Below the pieces are notes generated by a model. It was not told the DNA's origin. It was given only the letters and a program-made list of their open reading frames with translations, and did not search any database. A program made the position numbers and the translations under genes. From the NCBI RefSeq assembly GCF_000002075.1, contig NW_004797369.1, forward strand, positions 1,529,027-1,593,026: a stretch of DNA of 64,000 bases, in the 5' to 3' direction. Origin of the DNA: Aplysia californica. Taxonomy: Eukaryota > Mollusca > Gastropoda > Aplysiida > Aplysiidae. Each line of letters begins with the position of its first letter. Positions within the stretch are counted from its first letter, which is position 1. This document shows positions 33,222-45,310 of this stretch, in pieces.

Positions 33222-33329
33222 TCAGGATGCAAGACTCGTCATCACACAGTCTCGCATGAAAATTTCACAGATCTTTCTAATATTCTTTGCAGCCAGGAGA
33301 AAATCCTGAAGCAACTCCAAGGAGACCTT
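33222..33329 (-). CDS. orphan terminal exon, gene not recognised
   Basis: The minus strand shows a good acceptor (TTTTGACTTGTTTCCGCAG|AAG) followed by 35 open codons and TGA at 33224-33222. It encodes KVSLELLQDFLLAAKNIRKI, then CEIFMRDCVMTSLAS. The other two frames are closed. The peptide looks helical and amphipathic, but I do not recognise the family. Its first coding exon may be 42223-42321, which has a compatible phase (0), but intermediate exons were not found. Confidence 0.5.
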   Translation of the reverse strand, partial: KVSLELLQDFLLAAKNIRKICEIFMRDCVMTSLAS

Positions 33330-33596
33330 CTGCGGAAACAAGTCAAAATTAATGATAAACAGGAAAAATGCAACAACTACAGGACCATATTACATGCATA
33401 GCAAAATGAAATGTGTAACTATTCTAACCCCCTTTTCCCCACGAACACACACAGAAAAAAGAGAAAAGTTGAGGGAAGAGAAACACTGGATAGTGTTCAA
33501 GTCACATTACAGCATTGTTCATCAAAATCAAAACTGTTTATTTTTAGGGTCTGTTGTGATATTTTAAAAAATAGTTTTTTTATGTACGGTAGATGT

Positions 33597-33790
33597 TTTT
33601 TTATACCTCCATCAACACAATTTAGACCATTTAGTGAGGTGGCAACCCAGGCCGAAATAGACAAAAGATCCCACCAGAAAGACTGGGATATTCCATTTCT
33701 TAAAAATTCTCCACTCAAGAATCAAAACTCGGGTCTCCAGAGCGACAGTAAAGCGCCTTACCGCTATACTATACCACAGATGCCTGTTGT
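33597..33790 (-). repeat. tRNA-derived SINE, family A, copy 4
   Basis: The same layout as the copy at 1975-2190, read on the minus strand, with degenerate A and B boxes. Confidence 0.55.
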
Positions 33791-33988
33791 GCTGAGAGAA
33801 AGGGAGGGAGAAAGTAGTAACACTAACTAACAGTAAAATAAATACCTAAAATAAAATTATATTGGTACATGTATAGAGTGTATTTTTCACTTGGACAAAA
33901 ACATTTGCAATTAATAACTACACACAGTATTCCGTTTTGGTACACTTCCGCTTGGCAATAGTAATCAGTAACATAATATGAGCTTGTG

Positions 33989-34150
33989 TTAATACCTTTA
34001 TTCTTTTAAATTATTATTATAGTAGAGGGTTTTACAGCGCTCGCAACTGCATAAGGTCATATGAGCGCCAGGGGGTGGGTGTCAACAGAGAAGTCTTTAC
34101 AGGGAATCAGACTTACTCTGCTCACCTCTCTAGCTTTAATTAATACCTTT
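33989..34150 (-). repeat. SINE-R long subfamily, 5'-truncated copy with target-site duplication
   Basis: TTAATACCTTT occurs at 33989-33999 and 34140-34150. Only the 3' 140 bp of the element (hairpin and tail) lies between. Truncation from the 5' end points to target-primed reverse transcription. Confidence 0.8.
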
Positions 34151-34469
34151 GGAATCGGATGAAAAAAAGAAAGACAAAAACGTTTACTTTGGTTTTTTTA
34201 GTCCCTTAGTGCGGCAATGGACATAAAAGCAAAAATCTGCTACTGCTCATAGTTTCCTGGGAAATGTTTGTGCTACTTCATACTTCGTGGCCATCTGCAC
34301 AACTTACAGAACAGATAATTACTAAACAAAAGTCTGAGACCCTATTTTAGAGCCATTTGCCCATTTTTTGAAGGAAGGAAATGGAACAATAGGACGACTG
34401 ACCAAAAAGGGTTGAGGTGGGAAGAATGAAAAACTATTTTCACATTTATTTCAACAAAAAGTACACTTT

Positions 34470-34615
34470 TAATTTCGAAAATAGTAGTAGTAGTAGCAAA
34501 CCGAAAGAAAAAAAAATCCCTGATTTCTTTAATCTATTTGAGCAACCTTTCTAAATCGTAAAAACGGCTAAACTGGAGGAAATCCCACAGATTTTGTAAA
34601 AGTTAACTCCAATGT
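34470..34615 (-). repeat. dispersed repeat T5, reversed copy, with (TAG)n
   Basis: It reads as the reverse of the 23245 repeat (GAGCAACCTTTCTAAA, GGAAATCCCACAGATTTTG), next to a short (TAG)n run at 34482-34496. Confidence 0.4.
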
Positions 34616-34732
34616 ATTTTCCTTTTTATCTTCATCCTCGAGAATGATGGTGATGAAGATTTAAGAAAATTCTGTGATCTCATCAAAAACAATGGCTAGT
34701 GTAAAAGTAAACGATGAAGACTATAATCCCAA

Positions 34733-34738
<6 letters not shown>

Positions 34739-34776
<38 letters not shown>

Positions 34777-34812
34777 GTCTGTCTGACTCTCTCTCTCTCT
34801 TTCTCTCTCTCT
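34739..34812. repeat. (CT)n microsatellite
   Basis: A CT dinucleotide run with a short CTGT interruption. Confidence 0.9.
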
Positions 34813-35230
34813 CACCAGACATTCACAATGGCTGATCTTTTGCATGCACCAATTTCAAAGGGGAGACTAAAATCAACTTATGATTTACTACATGTACACA
34901 AATTCAAATGAAATCATCCTACAGAAGAAAAGTGTAAGTTTAAACACAGCTGAATTCAACCGGCTAGTTGTTGAGGTTCCCGTCATTAGATGAAAACCAA
35001 AGCCTTGGAAAAGAACATTTCCTCAGCAGAGAATTCGGAGGATGGTGAAAATGAATGCTCTTCATCACTCCGTAAGAAGAGATCCCACGACAGGACACAA
35101 GAAAATCCTCACCGACAAAATATTGTTAAATTTTATACGAATGAACATTAAACTGTTACTTGTTCAAGCATGCCTTTGATGTTTTTTTTAAAAAAGTAAT
35201 TTCAATTTACTTTCTGGAAACATTGTTACA

Positions 35231-35988
35231 TACAGTGGAACTCGGATTCAACGAGGTCGTCGGGCCTGACCTAAAATCTTGTTGAATCCGAGTGTCTGTT
35301 ATAGCAAACACGAGGTTTTGTGTAGATAATTACAGGCACTGAGCAAGTAATGTATAAAGAGTGGTCACAAGTAGTGTCTGAAATGCCTGCATATTATGAG
35401 CTGAGTTGTTTTTTTAAAAGACCGATTCGTTCAAATACACGCACCTGTGTCATCTCGATTGTTTACCACAAAGTTGTGTTGCTGTGTAGATCCTAGCATA
35501 ACGGCAACTTTAGATTCCATAGATCAGCGCACAATTCATTACGAAGATCTATGCCAAGACTAGCTTATCATTGCAATAATGATCAGTTGCCCAGGGGAAA
35601 AAAAGACTGACGCATTTGTATCTACGACGTTCAACGCCCGGACCGCTAGTGCCACCCCCCCCCCCTTCCCCGACACACACACACAGTCACAGGTGTGCAG
35701 GCCGCCCATCCGACCCCGACACACGCCAGAGTAGACTTGTATGCAAGCCAACAACGCATGTGTTGGTATGAAAAAAGGCCGCTGATTGGTCATATACAAC
35801 CGATTAAGCGAATAATGGTTCACGATGCAGTTACAATGGAGGGTTTCCCGGAATAGATAAAGTTTGTTCTGGGAGAAAAATGAGCGAAGCCACGTCTGCG
35901 GGGGCTGTTCACCCTGGAAGCGACCTCGTTGAATCCAAGCTCGCTGATTTAAGTGCTCGTTGAATCCGCGTTACTTTTATCCACTGTA
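35231..35988 (+). mobile_element. DNA transposon family T1, 758-bp copy
   Basis: It starts TACAGTGGAACTCGGATTCA and ends in GAATCCGCG..CCACTGTA, with TA on both sides. It is non-coding and shares its interior with copies at 13045, 40375 and 53805. Confidence 0.8.
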
Positions 35989-36367
35989 ATGTGTCGGTTG
36001 TGAAGCCGTTATTTAAGCATGTCTTGGTGTCATGAACGTCATTTCATCTCACTTTCCTGTGAACACTGAAACACGGTGTGTCAATCAAAATAAAACAGAT
36101 TCTGTTATTAAATATTTGGTCATGCATGTTTTAATGTCAGAAAAGTAATTTCATCTCACTTTTTGTGAACCATGTTACAAGTTACACAAAGTACCACCAG
36201 CTCTTTCCATTTTTTTAAAGACTTTTAAGTCAAAATGTTAATATTTTTCAATGAACGGTTGTATTTTTCCATTGTTGTTGTGTTGATGCACATTTTCCAA
36301 CAGTGTAGGCCCACCTCAAGAGGAGGACATGTTGGTGCGTCTTTCACATTTAAAACAGTATTCATGA

Positions 36368-36847
36368 TACAGTCGAACCTGTGTAAGACCTAATTTCCCT
36401 TTCACACCTCTGGCTTCTGGCTACCCAAGAAAGTTTCCGTAGTGGCTCACTACTGGAGCACTCTCACGGCCAGTTGTCAGATTTCACACCCACACTACTC
36501 TGACCATCTTCATCACTCCGGGCTCACAAGATGGGATAACACCTAACCCCAAATTGCACCCCTACTCCCCTTCCTCGCCCAGCGGCATGGCCATAGCATT
36601 AAGTTTGGAGCCGTTTGAACCAAACTTGCGACTTTTGTTTCAAATCAGGGTTGAGCGGGCAAAGCATTTTCCGTCTTAGACAGGTGAAACTCTCGGAAGG
36701 GAGCGGATTTTTTTTTGTTTCCGCGTTGAACAGGTTTCCGTTTTATACAGGTAATTAAAGAGGAATATATCAAGGGGGGAGCGGGGAGATTCCGTTAAGA
36801 CAAGTTTCCGTTTTACACAGGTTAACATTAAGGCAGGTTTGACTGTA
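36368..36847. mobile_element. MITE T2 (TA target)
   Basis: TACAGTCGAACCTG at the left is inverted at the right as CAGG.TTGACTGTA. Sub-terminal TTCCGTTTTACACAGG repeats follow. It is about 480 bp and non-coding. Confidence 0.7.
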
Positions 36848-37963
36848 CATCCAACTGTCCATACATGATTTTTAGTTGTTGAATATAATATTTTCGTTTG
36901 GGTTGTTCAACAGTGTGCCCTACACTTATTTTAAATGTTATCAAGTATTTTTTAAATAGGTCCTACCGGTATTTCTTGAATTAGATGTTCTAAAAAAATT
37001 TATTTCAAAATGTGTACCGTATCTCTTTTTTGGTACGGTAGATGTTTATGAACACTGTTCATGAAACATTGGTTGGTGTGTGTGTGTTTGTGTGTGATTG
37101 TGCGCTCTATTTCCTCACACATATCAACACCTTTGTCTGCTCATGTGCAAGAAGGACAAAAACATTACATTTTTTAAAGTAAGTCTTCTTTCATTACGGC
37201 ACGGTATATCAAAGAGCCATAATAGGTTTTTTATCGCTCTCTTAATTCTGTAGTAGAGTTTTTCTCCACACCTCCTCTCCTTCCTCTTTTCAACATCAAC
37301 TTCAACAGGGAAACCAATTCAACCAAACAAAACAAAAAGTGGAGACAATTCTTTTAAAAATAATATAATTTTACTCTTACTCTTATTTCTGAATTTCATT
37401 TTAACGAAGAACAGACACTTTGTTTTGTCTCAATAGTTTATACCTGTACAGCGAAAGCATAAATTCCTTGGAGTCTTTCCCTCACATAAATTAAATATAT
37501 AGAACTCGACTAACGCAAATTCCTACAAACTACTACAATGTAATTATGTCAATTAAAAATATTGAGATTGTCTCCAATATTCTGACAAAAAAAATTAAGG
37601 AGAATGAATCATTTTGTTCCTCACTAGTTCAACAAATATTTTTTTAATCGCATTGGCGACAGTTTCATTTACGATTCTGTTCCTTTAATTTAAAGTTCTG
37701 TAAGCATTTGATCTAGATTGTTGACTTTTTGTCAAGAAAATTTATATGACTCGACCTCTTCTTCTACAGACACATATAAACAATCAATTCTCATCCTCAA
37801 AATGTAACTGAAATAAGTTTTCTTATGGGTCCCAGACTATACCTTGAACTAACGGACGGTGGTGTATACTAATAAAATATACTCTTGCCGGAGAACACAT
37901 TGTCTCTCCGTTCTGGAACAGTGGAATAGTTGATGTCGATTAATAATCTAGAAGAAAAAAAAA
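36848..37963. other. unassigned AT-rich sequence
   Basis: A minus-strand frame at about 37330-37145 is open for some 60 codons (DVEKRKERRCGEKLYY..) but lacks good splice sites or a known family. Nothing else is seen. Confidence 0.3.
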
Positions 37964-38423
37964 TGTGAGGCATCGTGGTTAAATCAGTGACTCATCAAAA
38001 TATGAAAATGAAATCCGAGAAATCAGCATTCTGCCAGTTTGGACATTTATTTTTTATTTTTTTCGAATTTTGTTTTTTGGCTCAACACCTTAATTTGTAT
38101 GTCCATCCATAAACAATTTTATTTTTATTTGGTTTTATGAAAAAACGATTAACGGCAAAAAAAATTTAATTTGCAGTTTTCAAAGATTAAGTCGCCAAAC
38201 TTTGGCAACCATTTTCTCGCAATTTTTTACTTTGAAACCAGGTGACCCGCCTCTTTCAATCGCAAATATCTTGACTTTTATTCAAGATAGATAGATGGAT
38301 ACTTTTTTTACCGAAACCAAGGCAAATGAATAACCTTTAAGATGATACCAATAATTTAAATACATGAATAACTGTACATGCCCAAAAATTGACGGGCGCC
38401 CCATTAGACTGCATCGTAACACA
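37964..38423 (-). mobile_element. DNA transposon family T4, copy
   Basis: The left end TGTGAGGCATCGTGG and the right end ATTGACGGGCGCC...CGTAACACA are the family's inverted ends, with more divergence than at 21214. Confidence 0.55.
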
Positions 38424-38468
38424 ATATATCAAAAACATATCTTTCTATGCTTTCTCTATATTATATGC

Positions 38469-38666
38469 GCATACACCTATGTTGTTTAATAAGTGTTTTA
38501 CGGCACTTGCAACCCAATAAGGTCATGTATACTATAAGTATAAGTGCCGAAGATTAGAGGTGTTACAAGAAAGTAATCAACACAAAAAAGAAGGAAAGGA
38601 GATTAAGACGGGAAAGAAGAAGAGAAACCACACCAGAGCACCTGCCAACCACCCATGCATACACCT
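38469..38666 (-). repeat. SINE-R short copy with target-site duplication
   Basis: GCATACACCT flanks the body (38469-38478 and 38657-38666). The 3' stem here is GGCACTT paired with AAGTGCC, the changed but still paired version of GGCGCTC/GAGCGCC. Confidence 0.8.
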
Positions 38667-38841
38667 CTATGAATAATATTTCTGAAGTTACATTTATATA
38701 ATACAAAGAGAAGTATAATAATAAAACTACTTGTGCTGCACCAAACAACATTTTTAAATTTACAAAATCATATTTCTCACTCACTTTACACAATACTAAA
38801 AACACAAGAAACGATGTAAGGACGGTTATTTCAGTCAGCAT

Positions 38842-39234
38842 TCGCTTGTAACCCCTAATAATAATATAAACCCAAAAAAAGAAATTACACTTACAAAAGC
38901 TAACACTAACACAATGTCACTTCCCAACAGGATGCGCGTAATGACATGCGTGCTTGAATAAACTTACAAAAAAAATAAATACAAAATCAATCACAAGTAA
39001 AAACAAAGACTTTAAAAGAGTTCTTTAAAAATTAGTTTTGAAAAGCTTATTAGCATCACTCTTTTTTCCATTCTTGCTTTGACATAGAAAAAGACAAATT
39101 GCTGGTACTGGCATCGAGACACATTATCGCACATTCTGATGAATAAAATTTCATTTAACTTCTTTTTTAAAGCCAAAGCCTAAAACTTTAAACATTTCCA
39201 ATGTGTTCGTGTTAACTGTGTCCTTTTTAAATTT
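38842..39234. other. unassigned AT-rich sequence
   Basis: No gene or repeat is supported. Confidence 0.3.
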
Positions 39235-39478
39235 TTTTAAAGTAGAGGTTTTACCGCTCTTAAAACAGCATAAGGTCATATATGAGCGCCAAGGGGTGGA
39301 TGTCAACAGAGAAGTCCTTACAGTTACAGGGAATCAGACTTACTCTGCTCTACTCTCTAGCTTCAACAGCACAAAGTCTGCTTCAACTCTTTTTTAGTAG
39401 AGGGTTTTACGGCGCTCGCAACTGCATACGGTCATATGAGCGCCAAGGGGTGGGTGTCAACAGAGAAGTCTATAGAGA
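39235..39478 (-). repeat. two head-to-tail truncated SINE-R long copies
   Basis: AGTAGAGG(G)TTTTAC occurs at about 39241 and again at 39396. Each is followed by the hairpin and 80-150 bp of the family body, in the same minus orientation. Confidence 0.7.
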
Positions 39479-40374
39479 TTTTTAACCCAAAAAATTAACA
39501 AAACACCATGCTGTGACTAAAAGGAAGTAATCAGAGTAATAAGTGACAAGTTTGTTATTTCCCTTGTTATAGATTTTTGTTCCTTGAGCACGTTCAATTT
39601 TTTCAATCCATCAAAAATAAAAGTTATTCTCATGCCTGTTGATGTTTCATGTTTGACAGATGTCCCTGGTTTTAGTAATGTGTCAGAGGTCCAGATTTTT
39701 TTTTTTTAAGTTTTAATATTAAATAATTGTAAAAATAATAATTTTTTTCCCCTACACAGCTGAAAATTACAGAGGTTAGAATCTATATTTTTTGGTGGGG
39801 GGTTTTTTCTGACTGATGTGTATCTTTCCAAATACACAAAAAAAACTACATGTGCTGATACTGATATTGATATGTTCTGTTTTCAATTCTTCTGTACATA
39901 AAACTAAAACATGAAAATTCTTGTTGGAAAAGGGCAAAATATGTTGTGAATGGCGTTACGGTAACTTGCATAATTTTGCATTTTTGTAATTTGTCTGGCA
40001 TAATTTGGCCACCTAATTTGCTTAATTCTGCGGGGACAGAATGAGATTGAGCAGACTTTATGAATGGACAAGAGAAACCATCTGCAATGTTTACTCAGAA
40101 ACCAATTTTCTCACGCATTTTTGGGGATTATGCAGTATACGTTGTGTTAAAAAACATCTTTGAAAATGTATTTTAAAGTAAACTAAAAGAAACTCAAGTC
40201 CTCGTAAATATCCCATTTTTTATTAAACCTAGTTTTTGTCAAATATTCTATTTTTGACCTTTGATGCCCGATATCTCGGTTCAAACAAAAAATTATGCGT
40301 CTTTTGGTACCTTTCACTAAGCACGCTCACACATGTAAGGTAGTGGAAAGACGTTCAATGTCAATACAGTGGAA
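39479..40374. other. unassigned AT-rich sequence
   Basis: No gene or repeat family is supported. Confidence 0.3.
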
Positions 40375-41084
40375 CTCGGATTCAACGAGGTCGTCGGGCC
40401 TGACCTAAAATCTCGTTGAATCCAAGTGTTCGTTATAGCAAACATGAGGTTTTGTGTAGAGCAAGTAATGTATAAAGAGAAGTCACAAGCAGTGCCTGAA
40501 ATGCCTGCATATTATGAGTTGAGTAAAAAAAGACATATTCGTTCAAATGCACACGCCTGTTTATCTTTTGTTTACCAAAAGTTGAGTTGCTGTGTAGAGC
40601 CCAGCATACGGCAGCTTTTGATTACACAGACTAGCGCATAATTCATTACATAGATCTACGTCAAGACTAGCTTATTGTAATAATGATCAGTTGCCGAGGG
40701 GAAAAAAAGACTTGACGCGTTTGTATCTGCCACGTTCCACGCCCTGACCGCTAGTGCCACCCCCCAAGTAGACACATGCACGTGCCAACAACGCATGTGT
40801 TGGTATGAAAAAAGGCCGCTGATTGGTCGCATGCAATCCGCTAGGCGAATAATGGTTCACGATGCAGGTGCAATGGATGGTTTCCGGGAATAGATAAAGT
40901 TCATTCTGAGAGAAAAATGAGTGAAGCCACATCTACAGGGACTGTTCACCCTGGAAACGACCTTGTTGAACCCGAGCTCGCTGATTTATTAAGTGCTCGT
41001 TGAATCCGGGTTATTTTTATTGATTTTAAAGAAGAAAAAAAACGGGGAATCTATCTCATCTCGTTGAATCCGAGTTCCACTGTA
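40375..41084 (+). mobile_element. DNA transposon family T1, 710-bp copy with best-kept ends
   Basis: It is bounded by TA. The left end is CAGTGGAACTCGGATTCAAC and the right end TTGAATCCGAGTTCCACTG, a perfect inverted repeat of about 22 bp. Confidence 0.85.
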
Positions 41085-41919
41085 TCATTTGCTGAACAAG
41101 TCAGGGTTATATAGAGTTTACTCACCGAGCCCTTGCCTATACTGTACTATACAGGATATCGGCTGAGCCCTGATCCCGAACATATATACAGGATAGGGCT
41201 TCCGTAATTTTTTCCAAGATGATCAAATAATGCTGCATTATTGGATCATGCAATAATTCTTGTACGAAGCTTAGCATTTTCCTGACAAAACTAAGCGTCA
41301 CAAAGTTATCAAAGCAGTCTAGATGAAAAACTACTTTTTACTTTGGTACCCTAGAGGCCTCAAGGCCTCATTATATATATTATACCATTTTACTTCAATC
41401 ATTACAAAAAAGTAGTACACCTAGAGATTTTTGGCGACAGCTTTGCAAACTGCAGCAAACCAGTATCATAATAAATAGGAATATAAAGATATCAGCCTCT
41501 AGCTGTAGTCCTCACATTTTTGAGTTGCCAAAATTTAGTTTTGGTGTTATTTTCTGTCACATTCAATGAGCAGAAACATTTTCCGAAACTGAAAATAATG
41601 GGGTATTTTTAAAAATAGTAGAAAAGCAAGTTTTAACCATTTTCATTTAGCTCCAGATTTGTCCTGATGCGTACCTGAAATCCTGGGAAAAGGAGATTAT
41701 ATCTAAAAATATATGACGTCATGTGTGTTGGAATGTAAGGGTTTTTTTTATTCACTTTAAAATATTTCTTTACAAAATTATCATGGAATATGAATCGATA
41801 TATTTGGAAAAAAATACTGCTTACAACCAACCAGTTTCCATTGTGGTACAGAATAGGTAAGTTACTTATTTCTCCAATTATATGGCTGTGACTATCCGGT
41901 TTTCAATTAACAAACTCAA

Positions 41920-42022
41920 CTTGTCTCGCTGGTTATTTTTATGGATTTTAAAGAGGGGAAAAAAAACGGGGAATCCATCTCCTCTCGTTGAACCCGGGCT
42001 CGTTAAATCCGAGTTCCACTGT
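41920..42022 (+). mobile_element. DNA transposon family T1, right-end fragment
   Basis: GGGGAATCCATCTCCTCTCG through CCGAGTTCCACTGTA matches the right terminus only. Confidence 0.65.
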
Positions 42023-42222
42023 AGTAGGCTATAAGGCTATAGCTCAATTTTTATAATCCCGAGAATTCTTAGAAAAAGTATGAAAATGGCCAGTACTAGG
42101 ACTCTAGCAGACAATTAGGTTTCCAGGCTGAGCACATCTCATCATAGCTGCCCACCCCTCTCTGTGGCTATCAGGGACAGCCTTGCTCAAAATCAGTGAC
42201 ATTGAGTAATTATCATGGACAC

Positions 42223-42321
42223 CTTGTATTTGTCAAGAAAAACTTGCTGCCTTTTAGGTTTCTTTGCTTCACTTGGTCCAGAGTCTGACTCAGAACTCAT
42301 CACAGAACGTTTTGACCCCAT
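42223..42321 (-). CDS. candidate first coding exon of an unrecognised gene
   Basis: An ATG at 42321 (AAGATGG context) opens 33 codons: MGSKRSVMSSESDSGPSEAK, then KPKRQQVFLDKYK. They end at AAG|GTGTCC in phase 0. It has a Ser-rich acidic start and a basic KKPKR patch. Nothing identifies the family; a hAT/BED-type protein start is one possibility. The stretch just upstream contains an NRF1-like motif. It could pair with the terminal exon at 33222. Confidence 0.35.
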
Positions 42322-42349
42322 CTTTTCAAACGAGTGAAGAAGCTGAGCG

Positions 42350-42362
42350 CTGCGCATGCGTA
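42350..42362 (-). promoter_or_regulatory. NRF1-like motif TGCGCATGCG
   Basis: The palindromic TGCGCATGCG lies about 30 bp upstream of the ATG at 42321 and is typical of animal housekeeping promoters. A single motif match is weak support. Confidence 0.35.
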
Positions 42363-42696
42363 TCAGCTGACTTTGTCGAAACTGCACACCTGCCAACTCT
42401 CCCGAAGTTTTCGGGAATCTCCCAGATTTTCGTCCGTTTTCCCAAGCAACAGAAGGCCTAATTTTTTTTGTTTTAGAAGTATGCTTCCAAAGCTTTTTTT
42501 TTCGCGGGACCGTCCATCAAAATCCGCACTTCCGGGACAACAGCTATTTTTCAAGAAAATCCGTATAAAATACAGATGGCTCGAGACAGTGGGCATCTAT
42601 GTCTCAGTGAGTTAAGAAAATATTGCCGCTATGCTAATCTTGACATGCACAGAAGTCGGGAATCAAATGTAAGGAAAAAACATTTTTAGTTTGGTT

Positions 42697-42870
42697 TTAG
42701 TAGGTCTTACAGCGCTCGCAACTGCATAAGGTCATATGAGTGCCAGAAGATTAGAGGTGTTACAAGAGAGTAACAAACATAAAAAAGAAGAAGGGGAGAT
42801 AAGGACGATAGATGTTTCATAGAAAAGAAGAAGCAAACCACACCAAAGCACCCGCCAAACACCCACAAAA
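42697..42870 (-). repeat. SINE-R short copy
   Basis: A minus-oriented copy with 3' stem AGCGCTC against GAGTGCC. Target duplications are unclear. Confidence 0.65.
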
Positions 42871-43104
42871 AAACAAATTTAAATCCCAAACTTATTCATG
42901 AGAAGTCAGTAATCTTAGGTTATGCTGAGAACACCAACTTATTTTCCACTCCCCTCGCTTACCTGGAAAGATAACATCTTGGGAGTAGGAGGACCTACTA
43001 CATTACATACCACCTACAATACCTAAACATCAATCAATGAATGGCGAAACCTAAAAATGTGTCCACCCATGCCCATACCTACCCCCAACTTTCTCATTCT
43101 TCAA

Positions 43105-43620
43105 TGACCGCATTTAACACATTACACCCTAACTCAATGGGGAATTCCCTTACGCGCTCCATCCTGACTCGCCCGGAACCACCCGCGCCGACCTTGCATC
43201 TTTAGAAACGAAGACGAGACTCTGGGGCCGAGATTTTGATTTGCATAGTATTGCAAAAAGTTTCTTCTTTCGTTTGATACCAAAACAAAATTTTTCAGGC
43301 CGCTAGTTTTAGTATAAGAGGCGAACAAGGTGCGATCGCGTTAACGACATTTCAAAGGTGTCTCGACGTGTTGAAAAGCGACATCATAATTGAGTTCGAA
43401 AAAGGAAATAATGATGGATTTGAGAAAAAACAAGCATATGACAAATCAGATGATTCAGATTTTGATGAAAACGTAGCAAGGGTTCGAGGCGATTCAGAAT
43501 GATCAGATGTAGAAAATCTAGAATTTAGATCAAGGGCCCAACCGCGAGGCTGACAGTGAGAGTGACAGGTCGGACATCCCCAACTGAACTAAAGTTAGAT
43601 CATTTCCAACTGTTTGCGCA
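43105..43620 (+). mobile_element. possible remnant of a piggyBac-like transposon 5' region
   Basis: It starts with TTAACACATTACACCC and contains CTCTGGGGCCG as in the TTAA elements at 28581 and 45311. A short acidic reading frame at about 43438-43500 (KSDDSDFDENVARVRGDSE) resembles acidic N-termini of piggyBac transposases. The right boundary is unknown. Confidence 0.25.
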
Positions 43621-43799
43621 TACAGTAGCAATGACCAAGAAAAACCTTTTTTTGTCAGAAAGTGTTTGCAAATAGGTGCATTTTGTAGCTCTATCTCCAC
43701 AGAGAATGGAACTTTTTGAATTTTTGAAATCCATCAATAAACAAAAAAGTTACGGATTTTTGAATCAATTAGTTTTTGGTACACTTTTATAATGAAAAA

Positions 43800-45310
43800 A
43801 CCCCAAAATATGGGACGTTCTTTGGTGTGTTTTGAGACAATATTCGTCATAACTCGCTCATTTCTCGGAGTATTTAAATCATAGCTGCCACTCAGGAATT
43901 TAAAAAAAGGAGGAAATTCATGCGAAGGCGTACGCGCGCTCTCCGAAGGCCAGAGTAAAACCAGTGAGATTCAGAGGCAATATACTGGAAAATCTAGCCT
44001 ACGGTTTTGGAAGGGAAAACTGTCATATCTGTTAACCATAGACAACTGAATTAAAATGTATTTGAACCCCCCCCCCCCCACCCCCTTAAAAAAAACACCA
44101 AAAAAAACAAACCAAAGGTACTAAGTTGACTAACAAGCATTTGAGTCAATTTGACACAGTTTGGACTTGGTGACTAAAAATCCAGTGTTTGTTGCCAGCT
44201 GGTGTCTCATTAAAAGATTTCTTTCACTTTAAACTTGTACAACGATGTAGAGCAGTATTGGATCAAGGAGGCAACACCTTTGCCGTTGTACTGAGCGATT
44301 CAGGCACTCCTGTACAATTGCGGTCCCGTTTGCGCTTAGTGCCCCTGCAGTGTGTTCTTATTTAGTTATAGAAACTGAATTAAAATTATAGCCTAGGCTA
44401 TCTAATCTAGATCTAGAATCTAGATATCTAGAATATGTGTAGATCTAGATTATATCTAGAGATAGATTATCCGGATCTAGATTCACTTACACAGCCACAA
44501 TAGCCGTCGTGTAAACAAACGGGACCGCAATTGTACTTGTACAGGAGTACCGCAGGCCGCGATTTCTTTAGCACACCAAATGCAAAGTGCAGCAAGCGGC
44601 TAGTTCAATTTTCCAATGAACTTTTCAAGTCGCACACCGGCTGCTTCTTTCTTTCTCATTCCAGCTCCTTTTATTTTTGCATTCTGCATCAATTTCTCTC
44701 AAATTTCCGCCGTTTTCAATGACAACTCTGCGCGATGCCCGATCGACACTATGTTGCTCTACAACAATAAACAATGCAAGGAGTTTAGAACTAACTTTTA
44801 ATCTCATTGAAACAATGTGAAACTAGCGCTAGGCCTAGAAGAACGGAAGAACGGAAAGCTACGGGCGGACATGCGCAAGCCGCGTTTTCGTCTCTCCCGG
44901 TTCGGTGTTTTCCGCGTGTAAAAAAAAAATGTATCACAATTTGCGACCGAGAGCGGTCCAGCGGAGGAAGGAGGAAAGTAGCGGGAAAAGCTAGATGAAG
45001 CGGAGTTTCCGCTATTTAGTGGGAAAGTGGCAGCTATGTTAAATGAAACTTGGCAGCCCAGTACATTTTCTAGTGCAGAATCTAGTCCTGCTTTCAGATA
45101 TTTCATAGCTATCCTACTTTTTGAGTTATGAAGACGTTTATAGGTAAAAATGTGGCGATTTTCGGTGCGTTTTGAGACAATATTTGTCATAGCTCGCCTA
45201 TTTCTTGGAGTATGTAAATGACACTTGGCAGTCTAGTAGTTTTTGATGCAGAATCTAGTCATGCTGTCAGATTTTTTAATATCTATCATACTTTTTTAGT
45301 TGTAAAGACA
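43800..45310. repeat. degenerate tandem repeat with GTTTTGAGACAATATT units
   Basis: GCGTTTTGAGACAATATT(C/T)GTCATA.CTCG occurs near 43836 and 45166. The adjoining CTTGGCAG..AGT...GCAGAATCTAGTC occurs near 45050 and 45230 and continues after the TTAA element at 46243-46345. Units are about 180 bp. Confidence 0.5.
44304..44550. mobile_element. MITE T6 with TCTAGA-rich core
   Basis: ACTCCTGTACAATTGCGGTC is inverted at the right as CGGGACCGCAATTGTA...TACAGGAGT. The core 44396-44480 is packed with AGATCTAGA/TCTAGAT words. It is non-coding. Confidence 0.75.

Noticed and set aside
34990-35151. 53-codon plus-strand frame (MKTKALEKNISSAENSEDGE...)
   Set aside because: It is hydrophilic and preceded by a weak acceptor-like TTAG, but there is no matching upstream exon or family.
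37145-37330. Open minus-strand frame rich in K/R (DVEKRKERRCGEKLYYRIKR)
   Set aside because: It has no convincing acceptor and donor pair and no family. It could be chance in AT-rich sequence.
38563-38841. 92-codon minus-strand hydrophobic frame
   Set aside because: It overlaps a SINE-R copy and AT-rich sequence. The hydrophobic residues reflect T-rich codons.
44804-45190. 128-codon minus-strand frame
   Set aside because: It lies across the degenerate tandem repeat, has no recognisable domain, and has no splice or start context.
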